From the NCBI GenBank assembly GCA_030646035.1, contig JAUSMY010000055.1, positions 1 to 46,530 of the forward strand: a DNA stretch of 46,530 bases. The letters run 5' to 3'. The translations under genes were made by a program, and so were the position numbers. Under the pieces are notes generated by a model. The model did not search any database, was not told the origin of the DNA, and saw only the letters and a program-made list of their open reading frames with translations. Below, one piece after another: positions 1-9,162 of the stretch (position 1 is the stretch's first letter; each line of letters starts with the position of its first letter). Origin of the DNA: Thermodesulfovibrionia bacterium (GTDB lineage Bacteria > Nitrospirota > Thermodesulfovibrionia > UBA6902).

Positions 1-64
1 ACGCTGCAAGGGCTATCTTTGCCTTAAACTCTGCTGAATACCTCGTCCTTTTTGTCTTGCTCAT
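1..64 (-). CDS. IS3-family transposase OrfA, N-terminal fragment (runs off window)
   Basis: The first 21 codons on the minus strand read MSKTKRTRYSAEFKAKIALA, the typical start of the helix-turn-helix OrfA of IS3/IS911-group transposases. ATG is at 64-62, preceded by a strong AGGAGG ribosome binding site about 9 bases upstream. The rest of the gene lies outside the window. OrfA normally works with an OrfAB fusion made by frameshifting. Confidence 0.8.
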   Translation of the reverse strand, partial: MSKTKRTRYSAEFKAKIALAA

Positions 65-132
65 CTTCAGGTTTCCTCCTTCGTTAATCGTATATTTTAC
101 ACCTTATACGACTGTCCGAATTCCGGGGTCCA
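1..132 (-). mobile_element. Right edge of an IS3-family insertion sequence
   Basis: Read on the minus strand, the stretch holds an IS end, a short leader and the start of an IS3/IS911-type OrfA. The probable terminal inverted repeat begins at about 132 (TGGACCCCGGAATTCGGACA on the minus strand). The element runs off the window to the left, so its type, the other end and any target duplication cannot be seen. The boundary is set where the methyltransferase-like reading frame on the right begins to read like protein sequence. Confidence 0.75.
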
Positions 133-133
133 C

Positions 134-754
134 CTCTCTCCTTCCCCTAATACTGGATTATCTCTTGTTGATGCCTTTGTTCTTTATGCTATGGTTAGAG
201 AAAAAAAACCTAAGATAATGATAGAGATCGGTGCTGGAGATACTACAAAAATAAGTTTACAAGCTCTTCAGATGAATAAAAAAGAAGGAAATTCTTATAA
301 ATTTTATTCTGTAGAGCCTTATCCACGGAGGGAGTTAAGAGAAATCCAGAATGCAGATTTTGAATTGATTGACCGTAAATTACAGGAGGTAGAGATTGAT
401 TTGCTTTCTACTGCTGATTTGTTATTCATTGACTCTAGCCATGTAAGCAAAATTGGCAGTGATGTAAACTATGAAATCTTAGAGATAATCCCGAAATTAA
501 AAGTGGGTTCATTAGTTCATTGGCATGATATTGTTATTCCTACAAATTACTGGAAAGAATGGATTGATGATGGGAATATGTTTTGGAATGAATCTTATAT
601 GGTTCATTCTTTTATGTTGTTCAATGAATCTTTTAAAATTATCTGGGCAGCAAGATATATGCGGTTAAATTACTTCAATGAAATGCAACAAATATTTTCA
701 TATCTCCAGAGCAATCATCGTCTGATGTCTTTTTGGATTGAAAGAATTAAATAG
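134..754 (+). pseudogene. SAM-dependent methyltransferase, 5' end removed by the IS element
   Basis: The frame has a class I methyltransferase core: motif I IEIGAGDT, then a hydrophobic strand ending in LLFIDSSH, then VGSLVHWHDI. The longest ATG-started reading begins at 191, but the frame is open upstream to the IS border. The added residues (SPNTGLSLVDAFVLYAMVRE) resemble the conserved segment that normally precedes motif I in this family, so about 100 or more N-terminal residues have probably been lost to the insertion. The DNA is AT-rich compared with the catalase gene that follows. An attC-like site lies 23 bases after the stop, so the gene may once have been an integron cassette. Activity of the remnant is doubtful. 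Confidence 0.7.
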
Positions 755-777
755 ACACAGACCTTTGTGAAAAGGTT

Positions 778-904
778 CTCTAACAAATCGTTGTAGCCGA
801 CACCACCCCGCGCGTTTTTCTCCAAGTTTGGTGTTGGATTGCCTGTGCATTGCCTTTACCACGTTTTGCGTTCAGGGTGATGCGGCTGAACTCAATCGTT
901 ACCC
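778..904. repeat. Integron attC-like recombination site
   Basis: The left end reads CTCTAACAAATCGTTGTAGC followed by CGAC; the right end reads GCGGCTGAACTCAATCGTT followed by ACCC. These match the outer arms of classical attC (59-base) elements: R'' (TAAC), L'' (GCCGAC), L' (GCGGCTGAAC) and R' (CGTTA), imperfectly complementary to each other. The length of about 127 bases is within the known range. The site directly follows the methyltransferase remnant, as expected for a gene cassette in plus orientation. The R' core GTTACCC departs from the strict GTTRRRY consensus. No integrase gene is in the window. Confidence 0.7.
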
Positions 905-910
905 CCCACC

Positions 911-1021
911 TCACCCTCTACCAAACTCCTCCTCAGCCTCCCTCAAAAGCGCATCCGGCCGATCCATGTATTTAGATGAAAAGTGAAGAGGCACGAGCCT
1001 CTCTGTCTGGGGCTGGGCGAT
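911..1021 (-). pseudogene. C-terminal fragment of an RNase Z-like metallo-hydrolase
   Basis: The minus-strand frame reads IAQPQTERLVPLHFSSKYMD and then RPDALLREAEEEFGRG before a TGA stop (913-911). The ERLVPLHFSxxY then EAEEEF pattern is like the C-terminal end of RNase Z-type beta-lactamase-fold hydrolases. A stop lies directly upstream in the same frame and there is no start codon, so only about 36 codons remain. With the attC site this accounts for most of the 367-base gap between the methyltransferase and the catalase. Confidence 0.5.
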
Positions 1022-1054
1022 TCAACTCTTCTGATTACCTGCTCATAAAGTTTT

Positions 1055-1083
1055 TTGCAATCACAATAGAAATGCAATATATT
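1055..1083 (+). promoter_or_regulatory. Sigma70-type promoter of the catalase gene
   Basis: TTGCAA (1055-1060), a 17-base spacer and TATATT (1078-1083) lie 38 bases before the catalase ATG. A small palindrome TTCACTAAGTGAA (1100-1112) in the leader could be an operator, but this is only suggestive. A GGGGG ribosome binding site precedes the ATG. Confidence 0.55.
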
Positions 1084-1121
1084 TACTTTATCTGAACAAT
1101 TCACTAAGTGAAGGGGGCATC

Positions 1122-2582
1122 ATGAAAGACGAGAATAAGAAACTGACCACCAACGCCGGGGCGCCTGTCCCGGATAACCAGAATGTCATAACAGCCGGGC
1201 CGCGCGGCCCGATGCTGCTGCAGGATGTCTGGTTCCTTGAAAAGCTGGCCCACTTTGATCGTGAGGTAATTCCTGAGCGGCGGATGCACGCCAAGGGTTC
1301 CGGCGCTTATGGCACCTTCACTGTTACACATGACATTACTCACTACACCAAAGCAAAGATCTTCTCCCAAATCGGAAAGAAGACCGACCTCTTCGTCCGC
1401 TTCTCCACAGTAGCAGGGGAACGAGGGGCGGCAGATGCGGAGCGCGACATCCGTGGATTTGCCATGAAGTTCTACACTGAGGAAGGCAACTGGGACCTCG
1501 TGGGCAACAACACGCCTGTATTCTTCATGCGTGATCCGTTGAAATTCCCAGACCTCAACCATGCAGTGAAACGCGATCCACGCACCAATATGCGCAGTGC
1601 AAAGAACAACTGGGATTTCTGGACATCACTGCCTGAGGCGCTGCACCAGATCACTATAATCATGAGCGATCGGGGCATTCCTGCCACCTACCGCCACATG
1701 CATGGATTCGGAAGCCATACTTTTAGTTTCATCAACGCCAAGGGCGAGCGTCACTGGGTTAAATTCCACTTCAAGACGCAGCAGGGCATCAAGAACCTGA
1801 CGGATGCTGAGGCCGAGGCCATGGTCGGGAAGGACCGGGAGAGCCACCAGCGGGACCTCTACGATAGCATTGAAAGGGAGGACTTCCCGAAGTGGAAACT
1901 ATTTATCCAGATTATGCCGGAAAAAGACGCATCAAAAGTTCCCTACCACCCCTTCGATCTGACCAAGGTGTGGTTTCACAAAGACTACCCCATGATGGAA
2001 GTGGGCACATTTGAACTTAACCGGAACCCTGAGAACTATTTCGCCGAGGTGGAGCAGGCGGCCTTCAATCCTGCCAATGTGGTCCCCGGCATCAGCTTCT
2101 CGCCGGACAAGATGCTGCAGGGACGTCTCTTCTCCTACGGCGATGCACAGCGTTACCGGCTCGGCGTGAACCATCAACTGATCCCGGTCAACGCCTCACG
2201 TTGTCCCTTCCACAGCTTTCACCGCGACGGCGCCATGCGGGTTGACGGAAATCATGGCAGCACTCTCGGTTACGAGCCGAACAGCTACGGCGAGTGGGAA
2301 CAGCAGCCTGGATTTGCTGAACCGCCTCTCAGCCTGGAAGGAGCTGCCGACCACTGGAATCATAGAGAAGACAAAGACTACTTCACTCAGCCCGGTTTGC
2401 TGTTCCACTTGATGAGCGTCGAACAACAGAAGGTGCTCTTTGCCAACACCGCTCGTGCAATCGGCGGCGCGCCAAGAGAAATACAGATTCGTCACATAGG
2501 TAATTGCCTGAAGGCGGACAAAGCCTATGGCAAGGGCGTGGCTGATGCGTTGGGCATTCCCTTGAACGATATTACAGCATAG
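1122..2582 (+). CDS. katA: Monofunctional haem catalase
   Basis: This enzyme decomposes hydrogen peroxide to water and oxygen in the cytoplasm. At 486 residues it is a small-subunit (clade 3-like) catalase. Visible active-site residues are His56 in [12 protein letters not shown], the asparagine of GNNTPVFF (129-130) and the haem-ligand Tyr339 in [12 protein letters not shown]. It has its own promoter and is followed by a long hairpin, so it is probably transcribed alone. Its codon use is richer in G and C than the AT-rich methyltransferase remnant, and it lies next to an accessory scar, so acquisition by transfer is possible but not shown. Confidence 0.97.
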   Translation: MKDENKKLTTNAGAPVPDNQNVITAGPRGPMLLQDVWFLEKLAHFDREVIPERRMHAKGSGAYGTFTVTHDITHYTKAKIFSQIGKKTDLFVRFSTVAGERGAADAERDIRGFAMKFYTEEGNWDLVGNNTPVFFMRDPLKFPDLNHAVKRDPRTNMRSAKNNWDFWTSLPEALHQITIIMSDRGIPATYRHMHGFGSHTFSFINAKGERHWVKFHFKTQQGIKNLTDAEAEAMVGKDRESHQRDLYDSIEREDFPKWKLFIQIMPEKDASKVPYHPFDLTKVWFHKDYPMMEVGTFELNRNPENYFAEVEQAAFNPANVVPGISFSPDKMLQGRLFSYGDAQRYRLGVNHQLIPVNASRCPFHSFHRDGAMRVDGNHGSTLGYEPNSYGEWEQQPGFAEPPLSLEGAADHWNHREDKDYFTQPGLLFHLMSVEQQKVLFANTARAIGGAPREIQIRHIGNCLKADKAYGKGVADALGIPLNDITA

Positions 2583-2598
2583 ATTGAACAAAACAGAT

Positions 2599-2653
2599 AA
2601 TGTCTCGGAGTCAGCGGTGGCGCATTAGCACCGTCTGCTGACTCCGAGACATT
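2599..2653 (+). terminator. Long perfect hairpin after catalase
   Basis: Arms 2599-2615 and 2637-2653 are perfectly complementary over 17 base pairs. The 21-base loop can itself pair GGTG with CACC. There is no U-run after it, so intrinsic termination would be weak. Its place right after the catalase stop still suggests a 3' end structure. Confidence 0.6.
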
Positions 2654-2837
2654 AATAACTACCCACCCTCTCTAATAATCCCGAGGTCTTAAAATAGGCT
2701 GTTAATGAACCTTGTATGAAAAGATGACTTCATATAAAATTATTACTTCACTAGTTATATAATATATAACACAATAGGACACTGGAAATAAGCAGCAGTT
2801 TGAAATTTATTATAACGCCTCGTACTGGAGAATCTAT

Positions 2838-3833
2838 ATGCCTGAATTAAGAAAAGACCCAATCTCAGGAAGGTGGGTCATCATCTCAATAGAAAGAGGC
2901 AAAAGGCCCTCTGACTTTCCTAAACGCATCACAGCGCCGAAAGGAGGCTTCTGCGCCTTCTGTGAAGGCAATGAACATACGACCCCGCCTGAGATATCTG
3001 CCATAAGGCCGGGCGGCGGCGAGCCGAATTCTCCGGGCTGGACATTGAGGGTCGTTCAGAATAAATTCCCTGCACTGCGCTCTGAAGGGGAGCTCGACAA
3101 GATAGGCGAAGGGATATTTGACAAGATGAACGGCATCGGGACGCATGAGGTCATCATAGAGTGCCCGGACCATAACAGCACTTTGTCCACTATGCCTTTG
3201 AAATATATTGAGGATGCACTGCAGACCTTTGACAGTAGGATATCTGAACTTAAAAAAGATACCCGCTTCAAGTATGCCCTCATATTTAAGAACGAGGGCG
3301 AGGATGCTGGGGCATCGCTTGACCATACCCACACGCAGCTTATAGCGCTGCCGATCATACCTCATTTGGTGCAGGAAGAGATTGAGAACGCCAAGCATTA
3401 CCATACCTACAAAGAACGCTGCATCTTCTGCGACATCATACATCAGGAAGCAGCTTATAAAATAAGGGTCATCTCTGAAAATGAAGATTATATGGCGATC
3501 GCACCTTTTGCCGCCAGCTCGCCGTTTGAAACGATGATCCTGCCAAAAAAACATGAATCCAAATTCCTGCACAGCGGCAATGCGAACCTGCTGGCCCAGA
3601 TACTGCAGAAGACGCTTAAGCAGATAGACCATGTTCTCGACTTCCCTTCATACAACATGATGCTCCATACCTCACCTTACAATAACGAGATAAACGATTA
3701 TTACCACTGGCACATTGAGATAAAGCCCAAGCTCACAAAGATAGCGGGATTTGAGTGGGGCTCAGGATTTTACATAAACCCGACACCACCTGAAGAAGCT
3801 GCGAGATTCATGAGGGAAGCAGAGATCAGTTAG
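2838..3833 (+). CDS. galT: Galactose-1-phosphate uridylyltransferase (HIT superfamily)
   Basis: A nucleotidyltransferase of the GalT family that exchanges hexose-1-phosphate with UDP-glucose (Leloir pathway or related sugar-nucleotide metabolism). The protein has 331 residues. The catalytic HxHxQ triad is at residues 163-167 (HTHTQ), and Cys39/Cys42 (CAFC) form part of the zinc site. It starts at an ATG preceded by TGGAGAAT. It lies 43 bases before glgA, so a role in glycogen or ADP/UDP-sugar turnover is plausible. A related activity such as ADP-sugar phosphorylase cannot be excluded from sequence alone. Confidence 0.9.
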   Translation: MPELRKDPISGRWVIISIERGKRPSDFPKRITAPKGGFCAFCEGNEHTTPPEISAIRPGGGEPNSPGWTLRVVQNKFPALRSEGELDKIGEGIFDKMNGIGTHEVIIECPDHNSTLSTMPLKYIEDALQTFDSRISELKKDTRFKYALIFKNEGEDAGASLDHTHTQLIALPIIPHLVQEEIENAKHYHTYKERCIFCDIIHQEAAYKIRVISENEDYMAIAPFAASSPFETMILPKKHESKFLHSGNANLLAQILQKTLKQIDHVLDFPSYNMMLHTSPYNNEINDYYHWHIEIKPKLTKIAGFEWGSGFYINPTPPEEAARFMREAEIS

Positions 3834-3876
3834 CTCTTCTTAACTGTAGCCAGCCCGATTAAATATATTTTTACAT

Positions 3877-5328
3877 ATGAAAATACTGATAGCTTCCTCA
3901 GAAGCAGTCCCATTTGTTAAGACCGGCGGCCTTGCGGACGTGGCAGGAGTGCTGGCCAATGAATATAAGAAGATGGGGCTGCAGCCTGCCGTCATCCTGC
4001 CTCTTTACAGAGAGATAAAAAAGGCGGCAAGTTCCTTCAATATCAAACCCCTTAACAAAGAGATAGCTGTGCGGGTCGGCAATGATATTGAAAAAGGCAT
4101 ATTATGGAAAGGAACGACATCCGAAGGGGCTGACGCGTATTTTATTGAGAATGAAAAATATTACGACAGAGATGAATTATACTGCACTCCTGAAGGTGAC
4201 TATCCTGACAATGCCGCACGCTTTATCTTTTTCAGCAGGGGCACGCTCGAGGCATTAAAGGCGTTAAACCTGAGACCGGACATCATACACTGCAATGACT
4301 GGCAGACAGCCCTGATACCTGTTTATCTGAAAAAGATCTACAGAAACGACTTCCCAAAGACAGCTACGCTTTTAACGATCCATAACCTCGGATATCAAGG
4401 AATATTCCCAAAAACCGATATGCCTCTCACCGGCCTTGGATGGGAGATGTTCAACATGAATGCGCTGGAGTTCTATGGAAAGATAAACTTCCTCAAGGCA
4501 GGGATAATATTCTCTGATATTATTACCACCGTAAGCAGGACATACGCACAGGAGATACTTACCCCGGAGCACGGCTTCGGGCTGGAAGGCGTCCTGAGGG
4601 AACGGAAAGATGACCTTTACGGGATCATCAACGGGATAGACCTGGATTACTGGGGGCCTTTAAAAGACAAGTTCATCCCTGCCAATTACAGCAGCAAAGA
4701 CCTTTCAGGCAAGGCGATATGTAAAAGATCCCTTCAGGCCGAACTGGGGCTGCCTGTGAACAGTTCACCGCTCATCGGGCTGGTTTCAAGGCTCTCATCA
4801 CAGAAAGGGCTTGACCTTGTAATAGAGTCCATGGAAGAGATATTAAGATCAGGCGCACAGATTGCAGTATTAGGCAAGGGAGACGAGTTCTTTCAAAATG
4901 CGTTACTGGAATGCCGCAAGAAATATCCCGGACACCTGTCTGTGACGATAGGGTTTGAAGAGGCGCTGGGACATAAGATATACGCCGGCTCAGACATCTT
5001 TCTGATGCCGTCAATGTACGAGCCGTGCGGACTGGGGCAGCTTATCGCGCTTCGCTACGGCGCTGTGCCTGTTGTCAGAAAGACCGGAGGGCTTGCAGAC
5101 ACAGTCTCTGAATACTCGCCATCAGAAGGGAAAGGGACCGGGTTCCTCCTGAAGAGCCACTCTTCTGAAGAGCTCATGAAAAAACTTCAAAAGGCGATAG
5201 AATTATATTATGATAAGAAAGAATGGGATAAGATCGTGAAGAACACAATGGCGCAGGATTTTTCCTGGGGTAAATCAACTGAAAAATATGTATCTCTGTA
5301 TAAAAAAGCCTTAAAAGCGATAACTTAA
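3877..5328 (+). CDS. glgA: Glycogen/starch synthase (GT5)
   Basis: Transfers glucose from ADP-glucose (or UDP-glucose) to the end of an alpha-1,4-glucan. The length of 483 residues is typical. The N-terminus reads SSEAVPFVKTGGLADV, where KTGGL binds the sugar nucleotide. The C-terminal GT-B half has PSMYEPCGLGQL and KTGGLADTV, as expected for the family. No clear Shine-Dalgarno sequence precedes the ATG. The next gene starts 4 bases after the stop, so glgA is probably co-transcribed with the histidine kinase. Confidence 0.95.
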   Translation: MKILIASSEAVPFVKTGGLADVAGVLANEYKKMGLQPAVILPLYREIKKAASSFNIKPLNKEIAVRVGNDIEKGILWKGTTSEGADAYFIENEKYYDRDELYCTPEGDYPDNAARFIFFSRGTLEALKALNLRPDIIHCNDWQTALIPVYLKKIYRNDFPKTATLLTIHNLGYQGIFPKTDMPLTGLGWEMFNMNALEFYGKINFLKAGIIFSDIITTVSRTYAQEILTPEHGFGLEGVLRERKDDLYGIINGIDLDYWGPLKDKFIPANYSSKDLSGKAICKRSLQAELGLPVNSSPLIGLVSRLSSQKGLDLVIESMEEILRSGAQIAVLGKGDEFFQNALLECRKKYPGHLSVTIGFEEALGHKIYAGSDIFLMPSMYEPCGLGQLIALRYGAVPVVRKTGGLADTVSEYSPSEGKGTGFLLKSHSSEELMKKLQKAIELYYDKKEWDKIVKNTMAQDFSWGKSTEKYVSLYKKALKAIT

Positions 5329-5332
5329 TACC

Positions 5333-8300
5333 ATGTCAGAGATAAAAGAAAAAAATGACCCGGTCTTTGACCTGTCTGAGATAGACATCTTAAGGAAAGT
5401 CAGCCAGATCGTCAGTTCTACTACAGACCTGACTGAAATCCTCGGTGCAATCGCACAGACAGTTGCAACCACATTTAACAATGACTTATGTTCTGTCTGC
5501 CTGATCAAACCGGGAGGGCATTTTGTCTGCGTTGAAGCCACAAATGATGCTGAAAATAAACCAAGCACATCATTCTGTCTAACCACAGAAAACAACAGGA
5601 TCATCGAAAAGATCATGGCGGAACAGCAGCCTCTCATAATACCTGACATAAGCAATGAACCTGATATTAAAGTCCTATTGAGGCCCGGGGGCGATGATTA
5701 CCTTTCTCTTATCGCGATCCCGATCATGAGGGATTCCAAAGTTGTGGGCATTCTTATGCTTCAGAACAGGTCGGCCTGCTCTTACAGCATGGAAAAGATC
5801 AGCATCCTTACTATTATTTCCCATAATCTTAACGTCGCTTTAAGGAATGCCGAGCTCTATGAAAATGTCAAAACCCGATTTGATGAATTAAAGGTAATCC
5901 ATGAAATAAGCAAGGCGATAACATCCATTCTGGATATAGATGAGCTTCTGCCGTATATATGCAAAGAGGTATCAAATCTTTTCAGCGCAAAAGGCTGTAT
6001 CATCAGGCTTCTTGAAGGTGAAGCTCTTAATATTAAAGCCTCTTACGGCTTGCCTGAGGAGATAAAGAAGGAGATGTCTTTACGCCTCGGCAACGGAATA
6101 GCAGGACATGTTGCCATGACGGGCGAACCGATGATAGTAGACAATGCCCGTCAGATGCCTGAAAACCTGCGCGTGCCGGGTATCGAAGCAACCTCTGTGC
6201 TTTGTGTCCCCCTGATAGTCGGCAAAAATATCATTGGAACATTAGGGCTTTATAACAAAAAAACCGAGTGGGGCGCGGCGACTTTCACAGAAGAAGAGTT
6301 AAACAGGCTGGTGACATTTGCCTCTGCTTCATCCGTTGCGATCGAGAACGCGAGGCTTTACAGAAAAGAGCTCGAAAGAGAGAACGATATGCTTAGCCTT
6401 TACCTTGAAGTCACCCAGACAAAAGACTATCTTAAAAGCCTTATAGACAACTCGCCCGATGCCATTGTCATTTCAGACATTAACGGCATAATCACATCAT
6501 GGAACAAGGGGGCTGAAAAGATATATTTATACACAGAAGAGGAGGCATTGGGCAAATTCCTTCCAATGGTTCCTGAGTTCCTTGCTGAGGAGGAAAAGAA
6601 CAACATAAAGAAGATCCTTCAGAAGCAGATATTAAGCGACCTTGAAACCATAAGGCAAAGAAAGAACGGAGAATTCATAGAGGTCAGCCTTACACTCTCA
6701 CCGGTACTCGACTCATACGGAAACATCACCGGCATAAGCGGGATCTCAAGAGATATATCTGAAAAGAAGAGGATAGAAAAAGAATTAATAAAAAAGAATA
6801 ACGAGCTGTCAAGATTATTCATAATGAGCTCTGCCGTAAAAAGCACTATCAAGCTGGAGAAACTTGCGAGGATGGTCCTCTCAGCTGTCACAATGAGCGA
6901 CGGCCTGGGATTTAACAGAGCGATCCTTTTCCTTATTGACAAAGGAAATAACGCCCTAAAAGGGGAGATGGGGGTCGGCCCTGCAAGTTTTGATGAGGCC
7001 AGGGAGATATGGCAGTCTATTGGCGGCAAGAACCTGGAAAACATTATCAGCGAGATCGACAGTGATACCCAGCCCAAAGAATCCTCTTTTGACAAACTGA
7101 GCCGCAGTTTTATTATAGACCTTGGCAAGGATTCCATCTTTAGCCGCTGCATAAAGGAAAAAACTTTCTATAATGTTACAGAAGCAGAAGCACAGGCCCC
7201 AGCAAACCTCATGCAGCAGTTTATGTCCAAGTCATTTGGCGTGGTTCCCCTGCTTTCAGGAGGCGAGGCAATTGGCCTGATATGGGTTGACAATCTCTTT
7301 TCAGGGAAGACGATCAAAAATGATGACCTGCAGTCATTAATGATATTTACCAGCCACATCGTCTCATCAATAGAGAATGCAAAGCTCTTTGAAAACGTCT
7401 CGCTTGCAAGGGCTGAACTTAAAAATATCTTTGAATCTATAACAGACATGGTCTATTTCACTGACAAAGACTGCGTTATAAGACGAATAAACCAAGCGGT
7501 AATAAAGAAACTGGGGAAGAGCGAAGAGGAAATAATAGGCCAAAAATGCTTTGAGATGTTTCACGGAAAAGAGGAACACAGCCTCTTTTGCCCGCATATA
7601 AAGACCATGACCTCGCATGAGCCGTCTATCGAGGAGATCGACGACCAGTATCTTGGCGGGACCTTTGTGATATCAAGCTCCCCGATCTTTGACTCATCCG
7701 GGACGTATGCCGGGACAGTGCATGTCGCCCGTGATATCACAGAACTTAATGCACTAAGAGATAAAGTCACCTCTTCAGAAAGAATGGCTGCCTTGGGAGA
7801 ACTGGCTGCAAAGGTCGCGCATGAAATAAGGAACCCGCTTGTCTCGGTAGGCGGTTTCGCAAGAAGGTTGTTAAACAGCACCGAGGGTCAAGCACATGAA
7901 TTTGCAAATATTATAGTGAATGAAGTCACAAGGCTTGAATATATACTGAAGGAGATACTTGGATTTGTTAAAGGCCCTGTTGCAACAAAAAGCAGCATGG
8001 ATATCAATTTGGTTTTAAAAGAGACCATAGATTTCATAACACCTGAAGTCAATAGCAAGGGGAATGAAATTATCAATCTTCTTTCAGAGTCGCCTATAAT
8101 GGTGGTCATAGACAAGAACGGAATGAGGGAAGCGATACTGAACATTATTACCAATGCAAATAACGCTACTGAAAACGGGACTATCGCAATAAGAACATGC
8201 AGTGACAATAATGAGGCGCTGATCGAGATTTCAGATTCAGGCTGCGGGATCAGGCCTGAGGAACTCAATAATATCTTTAATCCTTTTTATACAACAAGGC

Positions 8301-8467
8301 CCGACGGCACCGGGCTCGGCCTTTCGGTAACCAATAAAATAATCCTGGAGCATAGCGGAAGGATAGAGGTTGAAAGCCATTTTCATGAGCCCGGAGATAC
8401 AGAAGTGAACAAGGGCTCTGCCTTTAAGGTGTATTTTCCATTGGATATAAGCCATACCGATAATTAA
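5333..8467 (+). CDS. Soluble GAF/PAS sensor histidine kinase
   Basis: A 1044-residue sensor kinase with no membrane segment. Approximate order: GAF (20-165), GAF (180-345), PAS (365-485), GAF (495-690), PAS (700-805), HisKA (815-880), HATPase (920-1040). The phospho-acceptor is His830 in VAHEIRNPLVSVGG. The ATP-binding lid shows DSGCGI and GTGLGLSV. The second PAS contains two cysteines and a histidine (KCFEMFHG and FCPHIK), which could bind a cofactor, but this is speculation. It follows glgA by 4 bases, and a receiver protein follows it by 52 bases, so the pair probably forms a two-component system sensing a cytoplasmic signal. Confidence 0.93.
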   Translation: MSEIKEKNDPVFDLSEIDILRKVSQIVSSTTDLTEILGAIAQTVATTFNNDLCSVCLIKPGGHFVCVEATNDAENKPSTSFCLTTENNRIIEKIMAEQQPLIIPDISNEPDIKVLLRPGGDDYLSLIAIPIMRDSKVVGILMLQNRSACSYSMEKISILTIISHNLNVALRNAELYENVKTRFDELKVIHEISKAITSILDIDELLPYICKEVSNLFSAKGCIIRLLEGEALNIKASYGLPEEIKKEMSLRLGNGIAGHVAMTGEPMIVDNARQMPENLRVPGIEATSVLCVPLIVGKNIIGTLGLYNKKTEWGAATFTEEELNRLVTFASASSVAIENARLYRKELERENDMLSLYLEVTQTKDYLKSLIDNSPDAIVISDINGIITSWNKGAEKIYLYTEEEALGKFLPMVPEFLAEEEKNNIKKILQKQILSDLETIRQRKNGEFIEVSLTLSPVLDSYGNITGISGISRDISEKKRIEKELIKKNNELSRLFIMSSAVKSTIKLEKLARMVLSAVTMSDGLGFNRAILFLIDKGNNALKGEMGVGPASFDEAREIWQSIGGKNLENIISEIDSDTQPKESSFDKLSRSFIIDLGKDSIFSRCIKEKTFYNVTEAEAQAPANLMQQFMSKSFGVVPLLSGGEAIGLIWVDNLFSGKTIKNDDLQSLMIFTSHIVSSIENAKLFENVSLARAELKNIFESITDMVYFTDKDCVIRRINQAVIKKLGKSEEEIIGQKCFEMFHGKEEHSLFCPHIKTMTSHEPSIEEIDDQYLGGTFVISSSPIFDSSGTYAGTVHVARDITELNALRDKVTSSERMAALGELAAKVAHEIRNPLVSVGGFARRLLNSTEGQAHEFANIIVNEVTRLEYILKEILGFVKGPVATKSSMDINLVLKETIDFITPEVNSKGNEIINLLSESPIMVVIDKNGMREAILNIITNANNATENGTIAIRTCSDNNEALIEISDSGCGIRPEELNNIFNPFYTTRPDGTGLGLSVTNKIILEHSGRIEVESHFHEPGDTEVNKGSAFKVYFPLDISHTDN

Positions 8468-8519
8468 TGGAGACAATCAGCATTTAAATTAAATAAACAT
8501 TTTAAAGAGGGGGAGCGGC

Positions 8520-8870
8520 ATGAAGATCTTAATTGTTGATGATGATATAAATATCAGGCGCCTTTATAAATTGGAGTTTGAAGAAGAAGGCTATGAAGTC
8601 ATAGTGGCAGATACCGGGGCAAACGGCCTGAAGCTGTTTGAAACAGAAAAACCGGACATAGTTACCCTGGATATCCTTATGCCTGACATAGACGGCATAA
8701 ATCTTTTGAGGAAGATGAAAGAGATAAATCCCAAAACTCCCATTATCATGTCAACAGCCTATGATTACAGGGATGACTTTGCGCTTTGGGCATCTGAAGC
8801 ATACATTGTAAAATCAGCGGACCTTGATGAGCTGAAGAGCACAATAAAGAAACTGCTTCACAAAGATTAA
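8520..8870 (+). CDS. Single-domain response regulator (CheY-like receiver)
   Basis: A protein of 116 residues that is only a receiver domain, with no DNA-binding or enzymatic output. The acidic pocket is VDDD (7-9), the phospho-acceptor is Asp51 in VTLDILMPD, and the conserved Thr and Lys appear in IIMSTAYDY and YIVKSADLDEL. A good ribosome binding site (GAGGGGGAG) precedes the ATG. It is the likely partner of the upstream kinase, acting by protein contact or phosphorelay. Confidence 0.92.
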   Translation: MKILIVDDDINIRRLYKLEFEEEGYEVIVADTGANGLKLFETEKPDIVTLDILMPDIDGINLLRKMKEINPKTPIIMSTAYDYRDDFALWASEAYIVKSADLDELKSTIKKLLHKD

Positions 8871-9031
8871 GGCCTGTAATTGCTTATAATCTGCGATGAG
8901 ATTTTGATTTTATTGCAAGACCGTTAAGTCATCAGGTTTACAAAACAAACCGTAATCAAGTATATTTTATAGCTGATTAACAGATTTTCTTTCTTTTTAA
9001 ATCAGAACTGTTTATTAATAAATAGTGTTAT

Positions 9032-9124
9032 GGAGAGGTGGCCGAGTAGGTCGAAGGCAGCCGCCTGCTAAGCGGTTGTGGGGGTAACACCCCACCCAGG
9101 GTTCGAATCCCTGCCTCTCCGCCA
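9032..9124 (+). tRNA. tRNA-Ser(GCU)
   Basis: The acceptor stem GGAGAGG pairs with CCTCTCC and the CCA end is encoded. The anticodon loop CTGCTAA between GCCGC and GCGGT gives anticodon GCT. A long variable arm (GTGGGGGTAACACCCCAC) and the T-loop GGTTCGAATCC fit a class II serine tRNA. Confidence 0.95.
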
Positions 9125-9162
9125 TTATTTTAAAAAAGAATTTACAATAAAGGGGTTTTGTT

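Noticed and set aside
1104-2591. Several minus-strand ORFs opposite catalase
   Set aside because: They are antisense shadows of a well-supported gene, without ribosome binding sites.
2886-3632. 248-residue ORF on the minus strand opposite galT
   Set aside because: Shadow of the real galT frame; low-complexity sequence, no start signal and no family features.
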